A stretch of DNA of 35,363 bases from Dongia mobilis (GCF_945906275.1 NZ_CAMDRA010000016.1:1-35363); one strand, 5' to 3'. Counted from the first letter of the stretch, positions 18,080-26,718 are shown. The notes: generated by a model not told the origin, from the sequence alone. Program-made: numbers and translations.

Positions 18080-19825
18080 ATGACCTTGCCGGCGATCGGG
18101 CGAATCACTGCGAACTGGAACAGATATCTCGGGCGCACCCGACTCCTGACCGGGTTGGTGTTGTTTTCCTACGTGCTGACCCACAATCTCAATCACGCCC
18201 TGGGAATCGTCTCGCTGCAGTGGCTGGAAGCCGGACGTTCCGTATTTCTTGCCTTCTGGCGCTTTCCGCCGATCGAATTGCTGCTGTTCATGACTGCCTT
18301 CCTCCACATCCTGGTGGCGCTGCTGGCCCTTTATCGTCGCCATTCCCTGAAGATGCCGTTCTGGGAAGCGGCGCAGCTGGTCCTGGGCCTCGCCACGCCG
18401 CCCTTGCTGCTGCTCCACATACTCGGCACCGCCTATGCGAGCGAACACTATCATTTCAAGGATTCCTACGCTTATGTGCTGTTGACGCTGTGGGTGTTCC
18501 AGCCCTGGAACGGCGCCCTGCAGGCGATCGCCATTCTGGTCACCTGGGTCCATGGCTGTATCGGCATGGCCTATTGGCTGCGTCTCAAGCCCTGGTATCC
18601 GAGGGCACAGGCCTATCTCTATGCCCTGGCCGTGACCATTCCGGTCCTGGCATTGATCGGTTTTGCCGATTCCGGCCGCGCCATTGCCGAGAAACTGGAA
18701 GACGAGACCTGGTTGCCGGCCCTCATAGAACGGGACAACCTCCCCAATCAGGAAGCAGCGGCTGAAGTATATGCGCTGCGCGACCTGGGATTGCAGATCT
18801 GTGGTGGCCTGCTCATCTTTGTTCTCGGCGCCCGTCTGGTCCGCGCCCAGCTCAACCGCCGCCGCGCGATCGCGGTGTCTTACGAAGGTGGCGGGATCGT
18901 GCATATCCAGTCCGGCACCACTGTGCTGGAAGCCAGTCGCAGCGCCAGTATTCCGCACGCTTCGGTGTGCGGCGGCCGCGGCCGCTGCTCGACCTGCCGC
19001 ATCAAGATCCTGAAAGGCGCTGCCCAGCTGCCCTTGCCCAGCGACGATGAAAAGCGCGTTCTGACGAGTGTCGGTGCCGCACCAGATACCAGGCTTGCCT
19101 GCCAGTTGCGCCCGGTGGCGCCGGTCACCGTGACGCCGCTACTGCCGGCCCAGGCTGGCCCGCAGCTGGCACATGCGCGCGGCAACTATCATTCCGGCCG
19201 CGAGATGGAAATTGCCGTGCTGTTTGCCGATCTCCGCGGCTTCACGCAGCTTTCCGAACGGCGCCTGCCCTATGATGTCGTGTTCCTGCTCAACCGGTAT
19301 TTCAAGGCCATGGGCGAGGCGGTGAGCGGTGCCGGCGGACATCTCGACAAGTTCATTGGCGATGGCGTCATGGCGCTTTTTGGCATCAAGAGCGGCATGG
19401 AAGGCGGCGACGGCAAAGCCGCGTGCACCCAAGCCCTGGAGGCAGCGCGTCGCATGTCCGTCAATCTCGAGGAGCTGAACCGGCATTTGAAGGCCGATCT
19501 GCCGATGCCGCTCCGGATTGGTATCGGCATTCATTTCGGCCCGGCCATCGTCGGTGACATGGGCTATGGCCCCAACCAGCATCTCACGGCCATCGGCGAT
19601 ACGGTCAATACCGCGAGCCGGCTCGAGACCGCGACCAAGGAGCTTGATTGCCAGTTGGTGATCTCGGAAAATGTGGCGCGCGCGGCCGGGCTGCCAATAC
19701 AGCCGGATGCGCTGCATCAACTGGTCGTGCGCGGTCGGGAACAGACCCTGGGCGTGCTGGCGATCATGGATGCACGGCAATTCGGCGATACCCCACCGCC
19801 CACTGCCATTGCTGCGGGTGAATGA
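18080..19825 (+). CDS. Membrane cytochrome-like / [2Fe-2S] ferredoxin / adenylate cyclase fusion
   Basis: 581 residues in three parts. Residues 20-260 hold about six membrane helices with histidines placed like haem ligands (His35, His39, His76, His113, His158), resembling a diheme cytochrome b or succinate dehydrogenase anchor. Residues 265-355 are a plant-type ferredoxin with C297-x5-C303-x2-C306 and C341. Residues 375-565 are a class III nucleotide cyclase with metal aspartates D384 (FADLRGFT) and D428 (FIGDG), ATP-selecting K424 and D507, and transition-state N510/R514, so all catalytic residues for cAMP synthesis are present. A redox-sensing adenylate cyclase is the natural inference. 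GGGAG at 18071 precedes the ATG. It heads an operon with a desaturase (next start immediately after the stop) and a phytochelatin-synthase-like gene. Confidence 0.9.
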   Translation: MTLPAIGRITANWNRYLGRTRLLTGLVLFSYVLTHNLNHALGIVSLQWLEAGRSVFLAFWRFPPIELLLFMTAFLHILVALLALYRRHSLKMPFWEAAQLVLGLATPPLLLLHILGTAYASEHYHFKDSYAYVLLTLWVFQPWNGALQAIAILVTWVHGCIGMAYWLRLKPWYPRAQAYLYALAVTIPVLALIGFADSGRAIAEKLEDETWLPALIERDNLPNQEAAAEVYALRDLGLQICGGLLIFVLGARLVRAQLNRRRAIAVSYEGGGIVHIQSGTTVLEASRSASIPHASVCGGRGRCSTCRIKILKGAAQLPLPSDDEKRVLTSVGAAPDTRLACQLRPVAPVTVTPLLPAQAGPQLAHARGNYHSGREMEIAVLFADLRGFTQLSERRLPYDVVFLLNRYFKAMGEAVSGAGGHLDKFIGDGVMALFGIKSGMEGGDGKAACTQALEAARRMSVNLEELNRHLKADLPMPLRIGIGIHFGPAIVGDMGYGPNQHLTAIGDTVNTASRLETATKELDCQLVISENVARAAGLPIQPDALHQLVVRGREQTLGVLAIMDARQFGDTPPPTAIAAGE

Positions 19826-20743
19826 ATGAGCGAGATCTCGGCAACACCCATAGACAAGGCACCAGGCGACACGGTCGCGATTCGTCCGCTGCTGGAGCGC
19901 AGCGACCGGCCGGGCCTTGTCCACCTTGCCGGTCACCTCGCCCTGCTCGTCATAACCGGATTGCTGATTGCCAAAAGTGGCAACAGTCTGTGGATGTGGC
20001 CGGCCATGTTCCTTCATGGTGCCGTGCTGGTCTTTCTCTTTGCACCCTTGCACGAGACCATCCACCGGACAGCCTTTGCTACCCGTGCGCTGAATGATGG
20101 CGTGGCCTTCGTGATCGGGCTGCTCCTGGTGCTGCCGCGGGAATATTTCCGCGCCTTTCACTTCGCCCATCACCGCCATACCCAGGATCCTCTGAAGGAT
20201 CCGGAACTCGCCATGCCGCGCCCGGTGACGCGGCGTGAGTGGCTGCTTTACACGAGCGGCTTGACCTATTGGCGCTTTCGATTGAGCGGGCTGATGACGC
20301 GCGCCCTCGGCCGCGTCGAAGAGGATTTCTACGGCAACGACCAGCAGCGGCAGAAGGTCGTCCGCGAATCCCGCCTGATCCTGGGTCTTATCGCAGCGAT
20401 TCTTGTTCTGTCGCTGACTTTCCGCAGCGATATCGCCTTCCGTTACTGGATCATTCCGGCACTGCTTGGTCAGCCTTTGCTGCGGCTCTATCTGCTGGCA
20501 GAACATTGGGGTTGCGCGCTCATGCCTGCAGATATGCTGGCGCGAACGCGCACCACCTACACCAACGCCTTCATGTACTTCCTGGTCTGGAACATGCCGT
20601 ACCATGCCGAACACCATGCCTATCCGGCGGTACCCTTCCACGCCTTGCCGAAGGCCAATGCGCTACTTCGCGACCGGCTGGTTGTGACCAGCCCCGGTTA
20701 CCTCGCGGCCACGCGCTGGATTTATGAAAGACTGGGCCGATGA
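19826..20743 (+). CDS. Membrane fatty acid desaturase
   Basis: 305 residues with the three histidine boxes of di-iron desaturases: HETIH (76-80), HFAHH (112-116) and HAEHH (260-264), and hydrophobic pairs around 35-75, 92-105, 183-200 and 208-228. It would introduce a double bond (or hydroxyl) into a membrane acyl chain or related lipid using oxygen. The electron donor is unknown. The ATG follows the cyclase stop directly, and the stop overlaps the next start (ATGA), so it is the middle gene of a coupled three-gene operon. Confidence 0.9.
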   Translation: MSEISATPIDKAPGDTVAIRPLLERSDRPGLVHLAGHLALLVITGLLIAKSGNSLWMWPAMFLHGAVLVFLFAPLHETIHRTAFATRALNDGVAFVIGLLLVLPREYFRAFHFAHHRHTQDPLKDPELAMPRPVTRREWLLYTSGLTYWRFRLSGLMTRALGRVEEDFYGNDQQRQKVVRESRLILGLIAAILVLSLTFRSDIAFRYWIIPALLGQPLLRLYLLAEHWGCALMPADMLARTRTTYTNAFMYFLVWNMPYHAEHHAYPAVPFHALPKANALLRDRLVVTSPGYLAATRWIYERLGR

Positions 20744-21414
20744 ACGACCTGCGCCACCCGAACCTTGTTCCCCTCTCGCCGCTCTCCCGCGACAATCGAT
20801 ATGTTCGCACCCATCCTGCGCCGAATTTCTGGGCCTTGATGCCGCATCAGATTCATCAGCACACCGATTCATCCTGCTCGCTGGCCAGTGCCGTGATGGT
20901 GCTGAATGCCGCGCGCGGCCTTATGGGCCAGAACCGCATCAGCGGTTTGGTGAGCGAAAAGCGCCTGCTGGAGTTGTTCAAGGAAACCAGTTGGCCGGCC
21001 GGCATCGCGCCGGAAGGCGGCGGGCGCAAGCTGCTGGAACTCGCCGATCATCTCGACACGGCGCTGAAGCACTATGCACTCAAGGATTGGCGCGTCGAGC
21101 GGCGTTCGGTAATGGCGTTCGATGTCGCGACCGCCGCGCAGTTTCGTGCCGATCTAGAGAGCCTGGATCGGGTCGATGGCTGTTACCTCATCGCCAATTT
21201 CCATCTGGATGATTTCTATGGGGATGGCAGCGATATCGGTCATTTCTCGCCGCTTGCCGCTTATGATGCGGCGACCGACCGCGTGCTGGTGCTGGATGTT
21301 TACAAGGCCGACTATGAACCGGCCTGGGCACCGGTCGATCATCTCCTGAACGCCATGGTGCGTCCCTGCGATGACGGCAAGTTGCGCGGATATCTGGTGG
21401 TGCGGCGGGGATAA
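20740..21414 (+). CDS. Phytochelatin-synthase-like cysteine protease
   Basis: 224 residues, the length of the short bacterial phytochelatin-synthase family (PF05023). The papain-like triad is visible as Cys46 (HTDSSCSLASA), His168 (DIGHFSPLAAYD) and Asp186 (RVLVLDVYK); the His-to-Asp spacing of 18 equals that in the cyanobacterial enzyme. Short bacterial members mainly hydrolyse glutathione to gamma-glutamylcysteine and make little phytochelatin. No signal peptide. It is translationally coupled to the desaturase. The grouping with a redox cyclase and desaturase points to a stress or membrane-redox response, by context only. Confidence 0.87.
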   Translation: MNDLRHPNLVPLSPLSRDNRYVRTHPAPNFWALMPHQIHQHTDSSCSLASAVMVLNAARGLMGQNRISGLVSEKRLLELFKETSWPAGIAPEGGGRKLLELADHLDTALKHYALKDWRVERRSVMAFDVATAAQFRADLESLDRVDGCYLIANFHLDDFYGDGSDIGHFSPLAAYDAATDRVLVLDVYKADYEPAWAPVDHLLNAMVRPCDDGKLRGYLVVRRG

Positions 21415-21415
21415 A

Positions 21416-21443
21416 GTCCCTCTCCCCGTAAGGGGAGAGGGAC
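21416..21443. repeat. Perfect 12-bp hairpin between convergent genes
   Basis: GTCCCTCTCCCC (21416-21427), loop GTAA, GGGGAGAGGGAC (21432-21443). It begins two bases after the stop of the protease gene and ends ten bases before the stop of the convergent TPR gene, so it could stop transcription in both directions. No T run. CCCTCTCC/GGGGAG hairpins of this look are commonly dispersed in alphaproteobacterial genomes; a relative lies at 30720-30766. Confidence 0.8.
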
Positions 21444-21452
21444 CGTCCAATC

Positions 21453-21926
21453 TCAATTGATGTTGTTGTCGTCCTTGTAGTCGTCGATCGAGTCTTCGAG
21501 CTCGTCAAATTCATCGCAATCGCCGCAGGCGGCCTTCAGGATCGCGAGCTGTTTCTCGGCGTTGGGCAAATCCTTCTGCTCGAGGTAGAGCTCGCCCAGA
21601 TACTCATTGGCGCCGAGATGGTTGGGCTCAAGCGAGAGTGCCTTCAGGTAATATTCCATGCCGGCCTTCCAATTGCCCATCTTGCGATTGGCAAAGCCCA
21701 GCTGATTGAGAGCGTCGGCATACTCGCCCTTTTCCTTGATGGATTTCTGCAGCAGGGGAATGGCGGCGCTGTATTTTTCGTCCTCGATCAGGTCGACCGC
21801 CTTCTTGTAGTCATCTGCCTTCTTGGCCGGCGTGGTGGAATCCGACCCCATGGAAAAGGCGGAACTGGCAAAGCCAAGGCTGAGCGCCGTGAGGGCGGCG
21901 ATGAGTGTCAGGCGGTGGTTCAACAT
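21453..21926 (-). CDS. Secreted TPR-repeat protein
   Basis: 157 residues with a Sec signal peptide (LTLIAALTALSLGFASSAFS, cleavage near 24-26), then tetratricopeptide units: DDYKKAVDLIEDEKYSAAIPLLQKSIKEKGEYADALNQLGFANRKMGNWKAGMEYYLKALSLEPNHL-type spacing over residues 38-130. It ends in an acidic tail (DEFDELEDSIDDYKDDNN) with two cysteines (CGDC). Probably a periplasmic protein-interaction module; partner unknown. AGGAG seven bases before the ATG is a good ribosome binding site. Confidence 0.85.
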   Translation of the reverse strand: MLNHRLTLIAALTALSLGFASSAFSMGSDSTTPAKKADDYKKAVDLIEDEKYSAAIPLLQKSIKEKGEYADALNQLGFANRKMGNWKAGMEYYLKALSLEPNHLGANEYLGELYLEQKDLPNAEKQLAILKAACGDCDEFDELEDSIDDYKDDNNIN

Positions 21927-22089
21927 GATCGGTCTCCTGTTCGATGGTTGTTTTCTGTTGGTTACGGACCTGGTGGCTGTTCGGACCCATCCGACCTGCC
22001 GCCTTCGCCCAAAGACTTAGCCGATACCGAGAGGCCTTGCTGTGAAGCGCATCACAATCGGGCTGCCGCGGGACCCTGCCATCCAAGCC

Positions 22090-22752
22090 TCAGCCATAGC
22101 GCTGTTCCAGCCAAGGATCGCCCGAATTGTGATAACCGCGCTGTTCCCAGAAGCCGGGCCGGTCGATCTCGGTAAACTCGATCCGGCGCAGCCATTTAGC
22201 ACTTTTCCAGAAATAGAGTTGCGGGACGACCAGTCGTACCGGGGCGCCATGCTCGACACTCAGCACCTGTCCCTGCCAATGCGTCGCCAGAACCACGTCG
22301 TCGCGCCCAAAGGAGTCGAGAGGCAGGTTGGTGGTGTAGCCGTCATAGGCCTCAAGCTGGACGAATCGTGCCTTGGCCAATGGTTTGACATCCGCGAGGA
22401 GGTCCGGTGCGGCGACGCCGATCCAATCATTGTCGAAGCGCGACCAGGAGGTCACGCAATGGATATCGCTGCGCAGGGCGGTCTGCGGCAGGGCGCCGAA
22501 CTCCGTAAGGTCAAAACTGGCCGGGCGCTGCACCAGACCGCCTATATCCAGCCGCCAACTCTCCGGTCGAATGGTGGGGGTGATGCCGATATCCAGCACC
22601 GGCCAGCTTGTCACCAGGTGCTGCCCCGGCGGCAGGCGGTTGTCGTCCTCGCGTAGCCGGGTTTCACCGGTCAGCAGGCGACTCTGCCTGGCCCATTGCT
22701 CCTTGGCCGCGATCAGCTTCTCTCTGTCGCCGTTCCGCACCACGCTGTCCAT
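22090..22752 (-). CDS. Sulfite-oxidase-like molybdopterin oxidoreductase
   Basis: 220 residues of the oxidoreductase molybdopterin-binding fold. The molybdenum-ligand cysteine is in DIHCVTSWSRFDNDW (Cys99), and W-RLDIGGLVQRPASFDL, the PLDSF loop, GAPVRLVVPQLYFWKSAKWLRRIEF and the C-terminal FWEQRGYHNSGDPW are typical of the short bacterial sulfite-oxidase-like proteins related to MsrP. There is no signal peptide, so it is cytoplasmic, unlike MsrP; the substrate is not known. It is followed downstream by the secreted TPR gene on the same strand and is divergent from the large flavoprotein gene. Confidence 0.9.
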   Translation of the reverse strand: MDSVVRNGDREKLIAAKEQWARQSRLLTGETRLREDDNRLPPGQHLVTSWPVLDIGITPTIRPESWRLDIGGLVQRPASFDLTEFGALPQTALRSDIHCVTSWSRFDNDWIGVAAPDLLADVKPLAKARFVQLEAYDGYTTNLPLDSFGRDDVVLATHWQGQVLSVEHGAPVRLVVPQLYFWKSAKWLRRIEFTEIDRPGFWEQRGYHNSGDPWLEQRYG

Positions 22753-22895
22753 GCTGCACTCGATCTCCGTTGAATGGGCAAGTATTTGGAATTGCGCACG
22801 AAAAGTCCAAGCACGAATTCGCGAAGAGTGTGAGAAATGTTACCTTGCGCGACTTCCTCAACCAGGATTGTGGCAGCGGCCGCCCGGGAAAGGCC

Positions 22896-22926
22896 TTGCT
22901 TGTTTTTGTTTGTGTACGAATAATAT
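22896..22926 (+). promoter_or_regulatory. Putative promoter of the large flavoprotein gene
   Basis: A good -10 TAATAT (22921-22926) is preceded by TTGCTT (22896-22901, spacing 19) or TTGTTT (22900-22905, spacing 15), in the only AT-rich stretch before the gene. Neither spacing is ideal, so this is tentative. Confidence 0.35.
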
Positions 22927-22980
22927 CCCCCGAAGCCACCGAATGCCGCGCGTTTCGTGTGATATTGAGGAAGCTACCGC

Positions 22981-25900
22981 ATGGAAGATCTCGTCCTGGC
23001 GCACGGCCTGCGTTTTGAAGATCTCTACGATCCGGCGGGTTTGGCCCGGCTTGATGGTCATTTTCTGACTGACCTCGGCGCTGGTGATCCGGCGCTTCTG
23101 GGTCGCCTGCTGGCTGGCCGTGCCGGGCACGTGTCATTGGATGAAAAGGCGCAATCGCAGCTCATCCTCGATCTTGCTGGGCATCTGGAGGATTTCCTCG
23201 GCACCCTCTTTGGCATTGGCGCCGAGCTGGGCGCCCTGCAGGCCCGGCACAATGATCTGGCGCCGCTCTATGCGTGCAAACGCCTGTTCGTGCAGCGCAG
23301 GGCGCTGAAGGCCTATGGTCCAGACAAGATCGCCGCCATCGACGCGGATGCCTTGCGCAATGAACTCACGGCCTTGTTCGGCGGCAGCTTCGACGAAATC
23401 CAGTTTGCCGGTCATGTCGATCAGTGGGGCAAGGACGAAGCGGCGCATGGGCGCAGTATCGATCTTGCCCTGCAATATGCGGCGTGGGCGGCACAGTCCG
23501 ACGATGGCAAGGTCTTGCACCGCCATGGCGTCCTGTTCAAGGCGCCGCGCAAGATCGACCCCCTGCATCTGGTCCATATGGAGACCGAGACGCGCAACGG
23601 CGTCACCTCGTTCAAGCTGGCCGCCGACAAACTACGTCCCCGCGAGGGCTTTGCCCTCACCGATCATGGCATGGATCTGGTCGGCGCGCTCGACCAGGCG
23701 AATTATTGCATCTGGTGTCACAACCAGGGCAAGGACAGTTGCGCCAAGGGTCTGAAGGAAAAGGACGGCACTTTCAAGAAAAGCGTGTTCGGCGTGACGC
23801 TTGCTGGCTGTCCGCTGGAAGAAAAGATTTCCGAAATGCATACCGCCAAGGCGGGCGGGCAACCACTTGGCGCACTTGCCATTATCGCCATCGACAATCC
23901 GATGGTCGCGGCCACCGGCCATCGCATCTGCAACGATTGCATGAAAGCCTGCATCTATCAGAAGCAGGAACCGGTCGACATCCCGCAGGCGGAAACGCGC
24001 ACGTTGAAGGACATTCTGGCGCTGCCCTACGGTTTTGAAATCTACAGCCTGCTCACGCGCTGGAATCCTCTCAATCTCCACCAACCGATTGCAAAACCCG
24101 TCTCGGGCAAGAAGGTCTTGGTGGTTGGGTTGGGTCCAGCCGGCTACACGCTCTCCCACTATCTCCTCAATGATGGCCATACCGTGGTGGCGATCGATGG
24201 CCTGAAGATCGAGCCCTTGGCACCCGAATTGGCCGGCGTGGCGCGGGATGGTGCCCGTGTGCCATTCAAGCCGATCCGCGATGCCTCCGATCTTGCCGAG
24301 GATCTGGGAACCCGCAGCATGGCTGGTTTCGGCGGTGTCGCGGAATACGGCATCACCGTGCGCTGGGACAAGAATTTCCTGAAAATCATCCGGCTGCTCA
24401 TCGAACGTCGCCACACCTTCGCGATGTTCGGTGGTGTCCGCTTCGGCGGTACCATCACGCTGTCCCAGGCCTGGGAGATGGGCTTCGATCATGTGGCGCT
24501 CGCCATGGGTGCCGGCAAACCAACCTTGCTCGACATGCCAGGCGGTCTCGCCAAGGGCGTGCGCATGGCCTCCGATTTCCTGATGGCGCTGCAATTGACG
24601 GGCGCCGCAAAGGCCGATTCCATCGCCAATCTGCAATTGCGCCTGCCCGCTGTGGTGATCGGCGGTGGCTTGACCGCGATCGATACCGCGACCGAAGCCA
24701 TGGCCTACTATCCGGTTCAGGTCGAAAAATTCCTCAGCCGCTTTGAAGCGCTGACCGCCGAAACGGGTGAAGCTGCCCTGCGAGCTCAATGGTCGCCCAC
24801 GGAGCTTGAGATTGTCGACGAGTTCCTGAGCCACGCTCGTCTCATCCGAGCCGAGCGCACGCGCGCCCTGGCTGCCGGTACGGCGCCGCGCATTTCCGAA
24901 TTGCTGCAGGAATGGGGCGGTGTGACACTCGCCTATCGCCGCCGCCTCGTCGATGCGCCCTCCTACACCCTCAATCACGAGGAAGTGGAAAAGGCGCTGG
25001 AGGAGAATATCCGTTTCGCAGAAAATCTGACGCCGACCAGCATCGACGTCGATGGGCAGGGATTTGCCGAACGCATTCATCTGAAGCATGCCTATGGCAG
25101 TTCGCATGCGCTGCCGGCACGGGCCATTCTGGTTGCGGCCGGTACGCGGCCAAACACGGTGCTGGCTCGCGAAGACAGCGCCAATTTCAGCCTCGATGGC
25201 CAGTATTTTCGCGCGCTTGGCGATGACGGCGCCGTGGTGACACCGGAAAAGCTCGCCAAGCCCAATGAGGTGCGCGTCATCACGCAATCCCATGAGGACG
25301 GGCGCTCGGTCAGCTTCTTCGGCGATCTCCATCCGAGCTTTGCCGGCAATGTGGTGAAGGCGATGGGCAGCGCCAAGCAGGGTTGGCCGGTCGTCTCGGC
25401 AGCGCTCCAGAACCGGGCAGCGCCCGTGGATACGCGTTCAGATAGCTTCCTGGCCCGGATGAACCAGCGACTGCGCGCTCGCGTGCGCGCGGTAAATCGC
25501 CTGACGCCGACGATTGTCGAAGTGGTCGTGGAGGCGCCGCAGGCTGCCGGCAATTTCCAGCCCGGCGAATTCTATCGACTGCAGAATTTCGAGACATTGG
25601 CACCGCGCACCAAGGACACTGTCCTGGCCATGGAAGGGCTCGCCTTGACCGGCGCCTGGACCGATGCCGAGAACGGGCTGGTGGGTCTCATTGTGCTGGA
25701 GATGGGCGGCTCATCGGAACTCTGCGCGCAACTTGAGGTGGGTGAGCCGGTGATCCTGATGGGTCCGACCGGTGCGCCCACGGAAACGCCGGCCGGCGAA
25801 ACGGTGTTGCTGGCCGGTGGCGGTCTCGGCAATGCCGTGTTGTTTTCAATCGGCCGAGCATTGCGCGCCGCGGGCTCCAAGGTGCTCTATTTCGCCGGCT

Positions 25901-26451
25901 ACAAGAAACTGCAGGATCGCTACAAGGTGGCCGACATCGAGGCGGCGGCAGATATCGTCATCTGGTCCAGCGACGAGGCGCCAGGATTTCAGCCCACGCG
26001 ACCGCAGGACAAGACCCATGTCGGCAACATCATCGAGAGCATCCAGCATTATGCGGAAGGCAAGCTGGGCGAGGTACCCATTCGCCTGCAGGATGTCGAC
26101 CGCATCATCGCCATTGGCTCGGATGGGATGATGGCCGCCGTGCAGCGCGCGCGGCACCAGGTACTGAAGCCCTATCTCAAGGAATCCCATTGCGCCGTGG
26201 GTTCGATCAACTCGCCCATGCAATGCATGATGAAGGAAATCTGCGCCCAATGCCTGCAGCCGCATAAGGACCCGGTCACTGGCAAGGAAACCGTGGTGTT
26301 TTCCTGCTTCAACCAGGACCAGGAACTGGACCATGTCGACTTCGCCGGGCTACGGCAGCGCCTGGGCCAGAATTCGGTCCAGGAAAAACTGACCCGCGCG
26401 TGGATCGCCCATAGCCTCAAGCAACTCGACCGCAACAAGGCCGCGCAGTAA
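22981..26451 (+). CDS. Fused NfnB-NfnA-like (GltD-like + PyrK-like) iron-sulfur flavoprotein
   Basis: 1156 residues. Residues 1-235 match nothing I recognise. Residues 240-330 carry cysteines C243-x2-C246-x7-C254, C277 and C317-x2-C320-x3-C324, suitable for [4Fe-4S] clusters. Residues 375-810 are a glutamate-synthase-beta type flavoprotein with FAD motif VGLGPAG (382-388) and an NAD(P) motif VVIGGGLTAID (558-568). Residues 828-1130 are a ferredoxin-reductase/PyrK-like module (FQPGEFYRLQNF, LLAGGGLGNAVLF, IGSDGMMAAV) ending in a [2Fe-2S] set C1082-x5-C1088-x2-C1091-x17-C1109. This order is NfnB followed by NfnA in one chain; Nfn enzymes bifurcate electrons between NADH, NADPH and ferredoxin. 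Whether this one bifurcates is inference. GAGGAA eight bases before the ATG supports the start. It is followed by a methyl-THF cluster on the same strand. Confidence 0.85.
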   Translation: MEDLVLAHGLRFEDLYDPAGLARLDGHFLTDLGAGDPALLGRLLAGRAGHVSLDEKAQSQLILDLAGHLEDFLGTLFGIGAELGALQARHNDLAPLYACKRLFVQRRALKAYGPDKIAAIDADALRNELTALFGGSFDEIQFAGHVDQWGKDEAAHGRSIDLALQYAAWAAQSDDGKVLHRHGVLFKAPRKIDPLHLVHMETETRNGVTSFKLAADKLRPREGFALTDHGMDLVGALDQANYCIWCHNQGKDSCAKGLKEKDGTFKKSVFGVTLAGCPLEEKISEMHTAKAGGQPLGALAIIAIDNPMVAATGHRICNDCMKACIYQKQEPVDIPQAETRTLKDILALPYGFEIYSLLTRWNPLNLHQPIAKPVSGKKVLVVGLGPAGYTLSHYLLNDGHTVVAIDGLKIEPLAPELAGVARDGARVPFKPIRDASDLAEDLGTRSMAGFGGVAEYGITVRWDKNFLKIIRLLIERRHTFAMFGGVRFGGTITLSQAWEMGFDHVALAMGAGKPTLLDMPGGLAKGVRMASDFLMALQLTGAAKADSIANLQLRLPAVVIGGGLTAIDTATEAMAYYPVQVEKFLSRFEALTAETGEAALRAQWSPTELEIVDEFLSHARLIRAERTRALAAGTAPRISELLQEWGGVTLAYRRRLVDAPSYTLNHEEVEKALEENIRFAENLTPTSIDVDGQGFAERIHLKHAYGSSHALPARAILVAAGTRPNTVLAREDSANFSLDGQYFRALGDDGAVVTPEKLAKPNEVRVITQSHEDGRSVSFFGDLHPSFAGNVVKAMGSAKQGWPVVSAALQNRAAPVDTRSDSFLARMNQRLRARVRAVNRLTPTIVEVVVEAPQAAGNFQPGEFYRLQNFETLAPRTKDTVLAMEGLALTGAWTDAENGLVGLIVLEMGGSSELCAQLEVGEPVILMGPTGAPTETPAGETVLLAGGGLGNAVLFSIGRALRAAGSKVLYFAGYKKLQDRYKVADIEAAADIVIWSSDEAPGFQPTRPQDKTHVGNIIESIQHYAEGKLGEVPIRLQDVDRIIAIGSDGMMAAVQRARHQVLKPYLKESHCAVGSINSPMQCMMKEICAQCLQPHKDPVTGKETVVFSCFNQDQELDHVDFAGLRQRLGQNSVQEKLTRAWIAHSLKQLDRNKAAQ

Positions 26452-26503
26452 GGAACTTTTCTGGGAAGTAGGTTGGCCCGGCGCCACCCTGCCGTCGGCC
26501 TCG

Positions 26504-26692
26504 GTCAGTACATTCGTGATCTGAGGCAAAGGGCAGGGGACGGGTCTTTGGGCCGATTGAAATCGGTGGTCCGTCCCTGCACCTGGCCAGTCAGTACATC
26601 CGTGATCTGGCGAGGTGTTAGGGAGAGGCCGATCCCGTCGCCATCTGCCGCTGCATCAGTCAGTACATCCGTGATCTGAGGCGAAGGGCAGG
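26504..26692 (+). repeat. Three-copy 20-bp direct repeat with hairpin
   Basis: GTCAGTACATYCGTGATCTG occurs at 26504-26523 (T at the variable base), 26590-26609 and 26659-26678 (C in both). Copies 1 and 3 are also alike in the next roughly 15-45 bases (AGGC-AAGGGCAGG...). Between copies 1 and 2 is a compound hairpin: outer arms GCAGGGGACGG (26533-26543) and CCGTCCCTGC (26571-26580), inner arms CCGAT/ATCGG at 26553-26566. No gene is seen across 26452-26718. Gaps of 66 and 49 bases are unlike CRISPR. Confidence 0.8.
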
Positions 26693-26718
26693 TGGCGGAC
26701 CTTTGGTCGTTCGGCCGA

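Noticed and set aside
19139-20641. 500-codon minus-strand frame over the cyclase and desaturase
   Set aside because: It spans two convincing genes in antisense and shows no motif.
23632-25332. 566-codon minus-strand frame over the flavoprotein
   Set aside because: Antisense shadow; the plus-strand protein has clear cofactor motifs throughout.
26473-26679. 68-codon plus-strand frame over the 20-bp repeats
   Set aside because: It merely translates the repeats (TSVI recurs), with no ribosome binding site and no family resemblance.
26504-26692. CRISPR array
   Set aside because: Only three copies of a 20-mer, with gaps of 66 and 49 bases, and no cas genes nearby.
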